Shown here: positions 57,300 to 64,000 of the stretch, in pieces
Layout: each line of letters starts with the position of its first letter
How positions within the stretch are numbered: position 1 is the first letter of the stretch
From: Clostridia bacterium
GTDB taxonomy: Bacteria > Bacillota > Clostridia > Christensenellales > Aristaeellaceae
Direction of reading: 5' to 3'
NCBI GenBank assembly: GCA_017412715.1
Contig: JAFPWU010000024.1
Span: 40,700-104,699, forward strand
DNA: 64,000 bases
Notes under the pieces: model-generated
Told to the model about the DNA's origin: nothing
The model's database searches: none
What the model saw: the letters and a program-made list of their open reading frames with translations, nothing else
Made by a program: the position numbers and the translations under genes

Positions 57300-59054
57300 G
57301 TGCGCCGCATTTTTGGGGGCAGCAGTCTTCGCTTTCAGCTGACGTCTCTGTTCCTGGTCATGATCCTGATTCCGCTTTGCATCATGTTTTTTTTCAGCCG
57401 CTGGTCCATTCAGAGTCGCCTGGTGCGGCAGACGGAGGAAACCTATGCCACGACGCTGGCTCAGGCAAGCAGCTATATTTCCGACAAGGCGATGCTGGCG
57501 AAAAATCTGGTGAGCATGCTGTTCACCGACAGCCACGTGCAGCAGGGGTTTAATTTCTTTCTGGGAAGCGATGCCAATGAGGAGACCGCCTGGCTGGGGG
57601 ATATTTCCAGCGGAAGGGTAACCTATAAGGGATCACTCCTTGGCTCTCTGTCCCGGATATATCTGTATCAGGAAGGCGCGGCGCTGGATTTCCGCTCCGA
57701 CCGGATGTACGCTTCCCTGGACGAGGCGGGACGCCAAAGCCTGGAGAAATGGCTGAACGGCTCCGGAGATAATTTCTTCTTTCTGACCCGTACCCGGGAG
57801 CTGGACGGCTTCAGACCCCGGTATATCTATCTGCTGGCGAAAGTCCCCAGCGCGATCCGCCTGGGAAGAACCATCGGCCTGATGCAGGCGGAAATTCCGG
57901 CGGGCAATTTTCAGCAGGTGCTGGATTCAATGCCGGACAGCGGGCATTCCGCCCTGTATCTGGTGGACGCGGAGGGCGAGAGTTTCCTTTCTGCGGGGGA
58001 GGCCCGGTTCGGACCGGAAGAGCTGAAGGGCTTTACGGAAGTAATGGCGGAGGCTAACGCTTCCGGAAAAGGTCTAAGCCGGATCCGCTTCGGCGGCATT
58101 TCTTATCTGGCCGGGGAGGAGAAAATAAAGGGAACGGACTGGCGGATCCTCCTGGCGGTGCCTACCGCAGATATCACGGACGTGACCCGCGGTTCGGACC
58201 GGATCATGATCCTCACGATGGTGATCCTCTGCATCCTGATCATTCCCGCCATCGCCCTGATCGCGCACAATATTCTCCGGCCGGTGCACCGGCTGCAGGA
58301 GGGGGTCGAGGCGGTTTCCCGGGGAGACTACAGCATCTCGGTGCCGCGCAGCGGGCAGCCGGAGCTGGACCGGGTGACGGACAGCTTCAACGCCATGCGG
58401 GAGAAGATACAGGTGATGATGGCGGAGCAGTATCGCATGGGCCAGGACCTGAAGAGCAAGGAGCTGCAGGTGCTGCAGGAACAGATTAACCCTCACTTCC
58501 TCTACAATTCCATCGACCTGCTGCACTGGGAGGCCAGGAAGGTCGGCAACCGGGAGATGGAGGATCTGATCCACGCCCTCAGCCAGTTCTACAAGCTGAG
58601 TCTGGGCCATGGGGAGGAGATTGTGACCCTGCGGCATGAGCTGGAGCATGTAAAGGCCTACCTGTATGTGCAGAACATCCGCTTCATGAACCGGATTCAG
58701 CTGAAGGTGGAGGTGCCGGAGGAGCTGGAGCAGGTGCGCATCGTGAAGATGGTGCTGCAGCCCCTGGCGGAAAACAGCATCCAGCACGGAATCCGGGAAA
58801 AGCCGGAGGAGACCGGCACCATCGAAATCCGGGCGGTGCGGGAAGGGGACCATGTTGCGGTCACCCTGCGCGACGACGGCGTAGGCATGGATGAGGAGAC
58901 CGTCGCCCGCATCATGTCTGATGAGCATCCCGGCTACGGGGTGTACAACGTAAATGACCGGCTGGTGCTGCATTACGGAAGCGGCGCGGGGCTGCAGTTC
59001 CGTAGCGTTCCCGGCCGTGGCACCAGCGTGACTTTCAGGATCCCCTGGGAATGA
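57300..59054 (+). CDS. YesM-type sensor histidine kinase
   Basis: A 584-residue kinase: membrane segment about 17-35, an extracytoplasmic sensor region to about 295, a second segment (MILTMVILCILIIPAIALIA), a HAMP domain (RPVHRLQEGVEAVSRGDYSI), the His_kinase motif with H399 in EQINPHFLYNSID, and HATPase_c with LQPLAENSIQHGI and DDGVGMDEETV. The start is GTG 57300 behind GGGAGGGAG. This family senses carbohydrates or their binding proteins in Firmicutes. Confidence 0.95.
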   Translation: MRRIFGGSSLRFQLTSLFLVMILIPLCIMFFFSRWSIQSRLVRQTEETYATTLAQASSYISDKAMLAKNLVSMLFTDSHVQQGFNFFLGSDANEETAWLGDISSGRVTYKGSLLGSLSRIYLYQEGAALDFRSDRMYASLDEAGRQSLEKWLNGSGDNFFFLTRTRELDGFRPRYIYLLAKVPSAIRLGRTIGLMQAEIPAGNFQQVLDSMPDSGHSALYLVDAEGESFLSAGEARFGPEELKGFTEVMAEANASGKGLSRIRFGGISYLAGEEKIKGTDWRILLAVPTADITDVTRGSDRIMILTMVILCILIIPAIALIAHNILRPVHRLQEGVEAVSRGDYSISVPRSGQPELDRVTDSFNAMREKIQVMMAEQYRMGQDLKSKELQVLQEQINPHFLYNSIDLLHWEARKVGNREMEDLIHALSQFYKLSLGHGEEIVTLRHELEHVKAYLYVQNIRFMNRIQLKVEVPEELEQVRIVKMVLQPLAENSIQHGIREKPEETGTIEIRAVREGDHVAVTLRDDGVGMDEETVARIMSDEHPGYGVYNVNDRLVLHYGSGAGLQFRSVPGRGTSVTFRIPWE

Positions 59055-59122
59055 TCCCGGAAAACAGCGCTTCCGGCGCTCTGTGCCTGAAGAATAAATA
59101 AAAAAATAAAGGAGTTGTTTTC

Positions 59123-59899
59123 ATGAATCCGAGGCTGAAGAAGATCACCGAGAAGATGAAGAACGGGGAGCCCGTGGTTGGCGTGTTTGTGCTCCTGGCG
59201 GACTCCTCCGTCAGCGAAATCGTGGGCTACTCCGGCTGCGATTTCGTCTGGATCGATTCGGAACACGGCATGATGGACCGCAGGGAGATCTATCATCATG
59301 TGCTGGCCGCTCAGTCGGCAGGAGCCTGCGCCTTTGTTCGGGTGCCGGGGGTAGAATACTACCAGATCAAGAACACCCTGGACATGGGGCCGGACGGCAT
59401 TATTTTCCCCTTTGTGAACACGGTGGAAATCGCACGGCAGGCAGTGGAGGCCTGTACATATCCTGCCGACGGCGGCAAGCGGGGTATCGGCCCGCTGCGG
59501 GCGATCCATTATGGCGTGGACAATGAGCCCGACTACCTGAAGGTGGCCAAGGATGAGGTCTGGAAGATCTTCCAGATCGAGAGTATGACGGCGGTGGAGA
59601 ATCTGGAGGAGATCGCGAAGGTGCATGGGTACCAGTCCCTGTTCATCGGGCCTGCGGACCTGGGCATGTCCATGGTGAATGTGGCGCCAGAGGATAAGGC
59701 TGCCATGATCGCTGACGTGCAGCGCAGGGTGGCGAAGCTGGCCGCGGAGAACGGAAAGTTCTGCGGCTCCTGTGCCGGGCCCACGAAGGAATCCTGCCGT
59801 GAATTGATGGACCGGGGCGTGCAGTGGATGACCATCGCCCAGGATGTCCGGATCATCAGCGGCATGCTGATGGAGGCAGTAAAGAACATCCATGGCTGA
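59123..59899 (+). CDS. HpcH/HpaI-family aldolase
   Basis: A 258-residue class II (metal-dependent) aldolase that splits 2-keto-3-deoxy acids into pyruvate or a related keto acid plus an aldehyde. Motifs: DFVWIDSEHGMMDRREIYHH near 42 (catalytic His), FVRVPGVEYYQIKNTLDMGP, FQIESMTAVENLEEIA (metal Glu) and FIGPADLGMSM (metal Asp). ATG 59123 has GGAG. Its stop overlaps the next start by 8 bases. Together with the DapA-family gene it suggests catabolism of a sugar acid. Confidence 0.93.
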   Translation: MNPRLKKITEKMKNGEPVVGVFVLLADSSVSEIVGYSGCDFVWIDSEHGMMDRREIYHHVLAAQSAGACAFVRVPGVEYYQIKNTLDMGPDGIIFPFVNTVEIARQAVEACTYPADGGKRGIGPLRAIHYGVDNEPDYLKVAKDEVWKIFQIESMTAVENLEEIAKVHGYQSLFIGPADLGMSMVNVAPEDKAAMIADVQRRVAKLAAENGKFCGSCAGPTKESCRELMDRGVQWMTIAQDVRIISGMLMEAVKNIHG

Positions 59900-60797
59900 A
59901 AAATATGAAAAAAGGCTGAACGGCATCGTGCCGGCCCTGTTCACCCCTCTGCGGGAGGATGGCTCTCTGGATGAAGGAAGCCTGGAGAAGCTGATTGAGT
60001 ATCAGCTGGCAGCCGGAGTTCACGGCATCTTTGTCGCGGGCATGAGCGGGGAAGGCGCCCTGTTGGGCCCGAGACGGCTGCGGGAGCTGATCCTGCTGAG
60101 CGCCCGGATTATCCACGGGCGGGTTCCCCTCTGCGCGGGGGTGCTGGAGGAAGGAACGGACCGGGTGATTGAGACGGCGCGAATGGTGGAGGATGCAGGC
60201 GCGGACATGCTCAGCACCACCGTTCCCCTCTGGTCCCCGGCACCGACCCAGGAGGAAATCTTCCGGCATTTTGAGGCGATCTGCAAGGAAACGGGCCTGC
60301 CTTGGATGGTTTACGGCAACGCCGGCGCCTTTACGGATATCACGCCTGAAACCATGGAACGCCTTTCGGAACTGGAGAGGATTCACTCCATCAAGGATAC
60401 AAGGCCCGATTTCGAGGGGTGCCTGCGGGATATTGAAGCGATTCGGGGAAAGGCGGTTTCTCTGCTGTGCGGCGGGGAATACCTGGTGGGCCCCGGACTG
60501 CTCTACGGCGCGGACGGCAACATATCCGGTGCCACGAACCTTTTTCCGAAGCTCTTCATGGACCTGTACCGGGATGCCCGGGAGGGAAGAGTGGAGCGGG
60601 TGCGGGAGGCCGGGGAAAGGATCGCCGCGATCCACGGCATGACCCGGGTGCTCGGCGCTGGCTGGTTGTCGGTGTTCAAATACATGGGAAGCCGTATGGG
60701 ACTGATGCAGCCCTGGTGCTGCCGTCCCCACGTAACCCTGAATTCGGAGCAGCAAAGGAAGGTGGACGCGGAAATGGAACGGCTGGGCGTTCTGTAA
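59892..60797 (+). CDS. Dihydrodipicolinate synthase/N-acetylneuraminate lyase family protein
   Basis: A 301-residue class I (Schiff-base) aldolase. GIVPALFTPLREDGSLDEGS at the N-terminus, GMSGEGALL near 55, Y141 in MVYGNAG and Schiff-base K168 in IHSIKDTRPD. Both catalytic residues are present, with the usual 27-28-residue spacing. The context of an HpaI-type aldolase, sugar importer and oxidoreductase argues for a keto-acid lyase rather than lysine biosynthesis (inference). Confidence 0.92.
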   Translation: MAEKYEKRLNGIVPALFTPLREDGSLDEGSLEKLIEYQLAAGVHGIFVAGMSGEGALLGPRRLRELILLSARIIHGRVPLCAGVLEEGTDRVIETARMVEDAGADMLSTTVPLWSPAPTQEEIFRHFEAICKETGLPWMVYGNAGAFTDITPETMERLSELERIHSIKDTRPDFEGCLRDIEAIRGKAVSLLCGGEYLVGPGLLYGADGNISGATNLFPKLFMDLYRDAREGRVERVREAGERIAAIHGMTRVLGAGWLSVFKYMGSRMGLMQPWCCRPHVTLNSEQQRKVDAEMERLGVL

Positions 60798-60808
60798 AGG
60801 AAAGCGGA

Positions 60809-60854
60809 AAAGCTCCGGCAGACTTCTGAAAGGGTCGGCCGGAGCTTCTTTCTT
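60809..60854 (+). terminator. Intrinsic terminator of the YesN/YesM-aldolase operon
   Basis: AGCTCCGGC (60811-60819) pairs with GCCGGAGCT (60838-60846), followed by TCTTTCTTT. Confidence 0.8.
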
Positions 60855-60894
60855 TGGACCCAATGACATGGAGAGGCCGGAAAGCCGGACATGG

Positions 60895-60922
60895 AAAAGC
60901 TCCGGGGCCGAGGCCCCGGAGC
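60895..60922 (-). terminator. Intrinsic terminator of pyrH
   Basis: On the - strand GCTCCGGGGC pairs with GCCCCGGAGC around a four-base loop and is followed by TTTTCC. It lies about 113 bases beyond the pyrH stop. Confidence 0.75.
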
Positions 60923-61034
60923 AAAGAACTTTGTAAAACTGTGCCTGAAAATACCTGATCTTTTCCGATATAATCAGATGAATGACGGCCGGACGGCACG
61001 CTGCAGTCCAGCCATGATGCAGTATTCTGGCCCA

Positions 61035-61745
61035 TCAGGGATGGACGAAGGTTCCCATATCGCTGCCCTCCAGCACCCGGATCAGGTTTTCGGGATCATC
61101 CAGTCCGAAGACCCGCACCATGGGCACCCGGTTTTCCGCGCAGAGGGCAAAGGCGGAAGCGTCCATCACCTTCAGGCCCCGGGAGAGGGCCTCGGCGTAG
61201 GTGATATCCCGGATCAGGGTGGCGGAGGGATCCTTTACCGGATCCGCGGTATAGACACCATCGATATTCTTGGCCATCAGCACCGCGTCCACTTCCATCT
61301 CAATGGCCCGCAGGGCCACGCCGGAATCCGTGGAGAAGAAGGGGTTGCCCGTGCCGCAGGCGAACAGCACCACCCGGCCCTCGCTCAGGTGCCGGCGGGC
61401 GGCCATGGCGTTGAAGGGTTCGGCGAAACGGTTCATATCCACGGCGCTCTGGACCACGGCATCCAGGCCTTCCTTGCGCAGGGCGTCCGCCATGCACAGA
61501 CAGTTAATGACCGTACCCAGCATGCCCATCTGGTCCGCCGTCACGGCATCCATATGGGCGGAAGGACCCTGCCGGCCGCGCCAGATATTGCCGGCGCCGA
61601 TCACGATTCCGATCTCCACGCCCATTTCGTGCATGCGGCGGATGATCCGGGCCACGCCGTTGACCTTCTCAAAATCAAACAGATCGTGATCCGCCTTCAG
61701 GGCTTCCCCGCTGAGCTTCAGTAATACCCGATGATAGACTGCCAT
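61035..61745 (-). CDS. pyrH: UMP kinase
   Basis: A 236-residue cytoplasmic enzyme phosphorylating UMP to UDP. Motifs: RVLLKLSGEALKADHDLFDF at the start, GIVIGAGNIWRGRQG near 47, TADQMGMLGTVINCL near 69, FACGTGNPFFSTDSGVALRA near 130 and KNIDGVYTADPVKDPSA near 160. The ATG at 61745 has AGGAGG; the reading frame is open far upstream to 63983, but that part is antisense to other genes and not coding. Unlike in many bacteria it is not next to rpsB, tsf or frr. Confidence 0.96.
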   Translation of the reverse strand: MAVYHRVLLKLSGEALKADHDLFDFEKVNGVARIIRRMHEMGVEIGIVIGAGNIWRGRQGPSAHMDAVTADQMGMLGTVINCLCMADALRKEGLDAVVQSAVDMNRFAEPFNAMAARRHLSEGRVVLFACGTGNPFFSTDSGVALRAIEMEVDAVLMAKNIDGVYTADPVKDPSATLIRDITYAEALSRGLKVMDASAFALCAENRVPMVRVFGLDDPENLIRVLEGSDMGTFVHP

Positions 61746-61793
61746 GATGATTCCTCCTGTGATCGTCTGGTGAAATTCAGGGGTGATACATGA

Positions 61794-61822
61794 ATTATAC
61801 CACAGGCGGCGGAGGAATGCCA
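61794..61822 (-). promoter_or_regulatory. Promoter of pyrH, extended -10 type
   Basis: On the - strand TGGTATAAT (extended -10, core 61794-61799) with a weak -35 TGGCAT at 17-base spacing, about 48 bases before the start. Confidence 0.55.
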
Positions 61823-61898
61823 CCGCTACAAATATGCAAGAATAAATGAATATATGCAGACTATGCAAATAAAATCTGTATAAAAATGCAGAAAAGGG

Positions 61899-61927
61899 TT
61901 GACACCCTGCGGGAATGGTGCTATACT
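61899..61927 (+). promoter_or_regulatory. Strong promoter of the amino-acid ABC operon
   Basis: Consensus TTGACA (61899-61904), 17-base spacer, TATACT (61922-61927), 85 bases before ATG 62013. Confidence 0.85.
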
Positions 61928-62012
61928 TGCGCCAATCTTCCGGGAAGCCGGAGGAAAACGTTCCGGGAGAGGCCGGAAGAAGAAATTTCGCAAAATCATG
62001 GAGGACAAAAAG

Positions 62013-62762
62013 ATGAAGAAGCTGATCGCGGTGCTGACCGCCCTGTGCCTGGTTCTGAGCCTGGCCGCCGCCGTGGCGGAGAATGTTACGACGATCGAAG
62101 CGGGCAAGCTGCTGTATTCCACCAGCCCTGATTTCCCGCCCTTCGAGTATCGGGATGACAATGACAACATCGTCGGGATCGAGCCTGAACTGATGGAGCT
62201 GATCGCCGGGAAGCTGGGCCTGACCGCGGAAGCCGTTCCCATGGATTTCGACGGCGCGCTGCTGGCCGCCCGGGTGGACCAGGGAGCCAAGGTGGACGCC
62301 GTGGTCTCCGGCGTGACCGTGCGGGAAGACCGGAAGCTGATCTTTGACTTCACGGATACCTATGTGAGCATTACCCAGGCCATCGTCAGCAAGGACGGAG
62401 CCATCACCGAGGAGCAGCTGAAGGATGTGAACATCGGCGTTCAGAGCGGCACCACCGGCATGATCTATGCTGAGGATGACTATCCGAACGTAACCAAGTA
62501 CGAAACCTACTCCCTGGCTTTCCAGGCCCTGCAGAACGGTCAGGTGGACTGCGTGCTGCTGGACGACATGGTGGGCAACGCCTATGTGAAGAAGCTTCCC
62601 GGACTGGGCATGCAGCCCACTTCCTATGAGAAGGAAGACTTTGCCTTCGGCGTCAACAAGGGCAATACCGCCCTGGTGGAAGCCATCAACGCCGCGCTGG
62701 CAGAGCTGAAAGCGGACGGCACCGTGGATGCGATCATCGCGAAATACAACGAAGCGGAATAA
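62013..62762 (+). CDS. Polar amino-acid ABC transporter substrate-binding protein
   Basis: A 249-residue exported binding protein (SBP_bac_3 family). Signal peptide MKKLIAVLTALCLVLSLAAA ending AVA before ENV, without lipobox. Motifs: LLYSTSPDFPPFEYRDDNDN, GIEPELMELIAGKLGL, FDFTDTYVSITQAIV and NIGVQSGTTGMIYAEDDY. ATG 62013 has GGAGGAC; the longer frame from 61899 overlaps the promoter. Probable ligand: a polar amino acid such as glutamine or an arginine-type residue (family knowledge). Confidence 0.93.
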   Translation: MKKLIAVLTALCLVLSLAAAVAENVTTIEAGKLLYSTSPDFPPFEYRDDNDNIVGIEPELMELIAGKLGLTAEAVPMDFDGALLAARVDQGAKVDAVVSGVTVREDRKLIFDFTDTYVSITQAIVSKDGAITEEQLKDVNIGVQSGTTGMIYAEDDYPNVTKYETYSLAFQALQNGQVDCVLLDDMVGNAYVKKLPGLGMQPTSYEKEDFAFGVNKGNTALVEAINAALAELKADGTVDAIIAKYNEAE

Positions 62763-62791
62763 ACTGAAACGCTGATTCATCAGATGCTGCG

Positions 62792-62819
62792 CGGGCGGCG
62801 AAAGCCGCCCGCTTTTCTG
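62792..62819 (+). terminator. Intrinsic terminator/attenuator behind the amino-acid binding protein
   Basis: GCGGGCGGC pairs with GCCGCCCGC around GAAA, followed by TTTTCT. It is the third operon in this window with a hairpin directly behind the binding-protein gene. Confidence 0.85.
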
Positions 62820-62846
62820 CGTTTCTCGGCTGAAGGAGGAATCTGA

Positions 62847-63611
62847 TTGGAAAACTATACCGCTTGGAAGGCTATGATTATGGCCGGGGATCCGGTCAGC
62901 GCCTGGCAGAAATTCTACGTTTTTTTTTATCAGGCCTTCGTGGAGAAGGACCGGTGGAAGCTGTACCTGGAGGGCGTGGGGACAACGCTGTATGTGACGG
63001 TGATGGCCCTGATCCTCGGCGTGGTGCTGGGCATCCTGGTGGCCGTGGTTCGGACCGCCCATGATCAGCAGCGTCCCGGGCACCGGAATCCCATCCTGGG
63101 TGTACTGAACGGGATTTTCAAGATCTATGTGACGGTGATCCGGGGCACGCCCATGATGGTGCAGCTGCTGATTATGGGATTCGTCATCTTTTCCAGCAGC
63201 CGCCAGTTCTCCCTGATCGGGGCGCTGACGCTGGGAATCAATTCTGGCGCCTATACGGCGGAAATCATCCGGGGCGGCCTGATGGCGGTGGACGCGGGCC
63301 AGATGGAAGCCGGCCGCAGCCTGGGGATGAACTATATCGATACCATGCGGTTTATCATCGTGCCTCAGGCCATCAAGAGCATCCTTCCCGCGCTGGGCAA
63401 TGAGTTTATCGTCCTGCTGAAGGACACCAGCCTGATTTCCGTCATCGGGGGACAGGAACTGCTGTACGCGGCGAAGGGGGTTGTCAGCCGGACCTATGAG
63501 GCCATGTTCCCCTACATCGGCGCGGCCCTGATCTATCTGATCCTGGTGATGATCTTCACCTGGCTGCTGGGAATTTTCGAAAGGAGGCTTCGGGCAAGTG
63601 ATCGCCGTTAA
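62847..63611 (+). CDS. Polar amino-acid ABC transporter permease
   Basis: A 254-residue membrane subunit with about five segments (GVGTTLYVTVMALILGVVLG first) and the HisM/GlnP-type EAA region VDAGQMEAGRSLGMNYIDTM followed by FIIVPQAIKSILPALGNEFI. The start is TTG 62847 behind AAGGAGGA. It overlaps the ATPase start by 14 bases. Confidence 0.94.
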   Translation: MENYTAWKAMIMAGDPVSAWQKFYVFFYQAFVEKDRWKLYLEGVGTTLYVTVMALILGVVLGILVAVVRTAHDQQRPGHRNPILGVLNGIFKIYVTVIRGTPMMVQLLIMGFVIFSSSRQFSLIGALTLGINSGAYTAEIIRGGLMAVDAGQMEAGRSLGMNYIDTMRFIIVPQAIKSILPALGNEFIVLLKDTSLISVIGGQELLYAAKGVVSRTYEAMFPYIGAALIYLILVMIFTWLLGIFERRLRASDRR

Positions 63612-64000
63612 GGATTTAAGAAAAAACTTTGAGGGGCTGGAGGTTCTCCGCGGGGTGGACCTGCAGGTGGAAAAAGGCGAGTGCGTGGTCTTTATCGGGC
63701 CTTCCGGCTCCGGAAAATCCACTTTCCTCCGCTGCCTGAACCTTCTGGAGACGCCCACCAGCGGCGAGATCCTCTTTGACGGGGTGTCCATGACGGATAC
63801 CGCCACGAACATCGACCAGATGCGCCAGCGGATGGGAATGGTCTTCCAGCATTTTAATCTTTTCCCCAATATGACCATCCTGAACAATCTGACCCTGGCG
63901 CCGATCCGGACAAAGCATCTGACCAGGAGCCAGGCGGAAGAGAAGGCCATGGAGCTGCTGAAGCGGGTAGGGCTGGAGGACAAGGCGGCCAGCTACCCGG
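63598..64000 (+). CDS. Polar amino-acid ABC transporter ATP-binding protein, N-terminal part (3' truncated by the window)
   Basis: The first 134 residues of a GlnQ-type ATPase: MIAVKDLRKNFEGLEVLRGV, Walker A GPSGSGKST and the Q-loop in MGMVFQHFNLFPNMTILNNL. The start is GTG 63598 with AAAGGAGG about 10 bases upstream, inside the permease end. The signature and Walker B motifs lie beyond the window. Confidence 0.94.
   Translation, partial: MIAVKDLRKNFEGLEVLRGVDLQVEKGECVVFIGPSGSGKSTFLRCLNLLETPTSGEILFDGVSMTDTATNIDQMRQRMGMVFQHFNLFPNMTILNNLTLAPIRTKHLTRSQAEEKAMELLKRVGLEDKAASYP

Noticed and set aside
59892..60797. Annotation as dapA of lysine biosynthesis.
   Set aside because: The catalytic Tyr and Lys are shared by the whole family; gene context with an HpaI-type aldolase and sugar uptake argues for a keto-acid lyase.
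61746..63983. A 982-codon open frame on the - strand that continues upstream from pyrH.
   Set aside because: Only the last 236 codons are UMP kinase, which has its own start and ribosome site at 61745. The rest is antisense to the amino-acid ABC genes and has low-complexity, His/Gln-rich translation typical of GC-rich shadow frames.

Overview
The window is one contiguous, gene-dense stretch of about 58-60 % GC (my estimate) from what looks like a strictly anaerobic, carbohydrate-degrading Gram-positive-type bacterium, most likely a gut or rumen member of the Clostridia. The basis is inference: Lpl/YtcQ-type sugar ABC systems, YesM/YesN two-component pairs, strong AGGAGG ribosome sites, sigma-A-type promoters, frequent GTG/TTG starts, a system II cytochrome c maturation pair and no outer-membrane genes. 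I saw no rRNA, tRNA, CRISPR array, insertion sequence or prophage. No gene-free stretch exceeds about 300 bases.

Layout. 1-2745 (+): end of an FtsX-like permease, an HlyD-like adaptor and rsmI. 2970-7632 (+): a Gld-like ABC exporter (ATPase, permease, GldG-like protein, DUF4340 protein). 7838-14533 (+): a sugar ABC importer (binding protein, two permeases) and a GH2 glycosidase. 14756-22591 (+): the most notable region, an extracytosolic flavin/heme electron-transfer locus: divergent PAP2 protein, NusG-II protein (EetA-like), Gx-transporter protein (EetB-like), ApbE flavin transferase, a 1058-residue protein carrying five FMN-binding domains fused to a complete pentaheme nitrite reductase (NrfA), then CcsA and ResB. 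It is followed by a secreted Asn/Gln/Met/Pro repeat protein (22775-23659).

23709-29192 (-): a DUF5107-TPR protein and a GH35 beta-galactosidase. 29485-31502 (+): an OmpR-type two-component system. 31556-36312: cell-wall proteins (peptidoglycan-binding protein, VanY carboxypeptidase), apt, and an RsbW-like/STAS pair. 36428-46416 (-): a cell-shape operon in transcription order maf, mreB, mreC, mreD, mrdA, minD, rodA, with a xylulokinase-like gene at its end. 46504-49858: Sir2 deacylase (-) and aroA-aroC (+).

49887-60797: a second carbohydrate locus: Gfo/Idh/MocA oxidoreductase (+); NHL-repeat protein, two permeases and a binding protein (-); a YesN/YesM pair, an HpaI-type aldolase and a DapA-family lyase (+). 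60895-64000: pyrH (-) and the start of a polar amino-acid ABC importer (+), whose ATPase runs off the window.

Working model for 14756-22591 (inference): membrane electrons pass through the EetB/EetA-like pair to FMN groups attached by ApbE along the five-domain arm and then directly into the NrfA hemes of the same polypeptide, reducing nitrite (or another N-oxide) to ammonium. CcsA/ResB would install the hemes. This would replace the usual NrfH quinol dehydrogenase with a covalently fused flavin wire.
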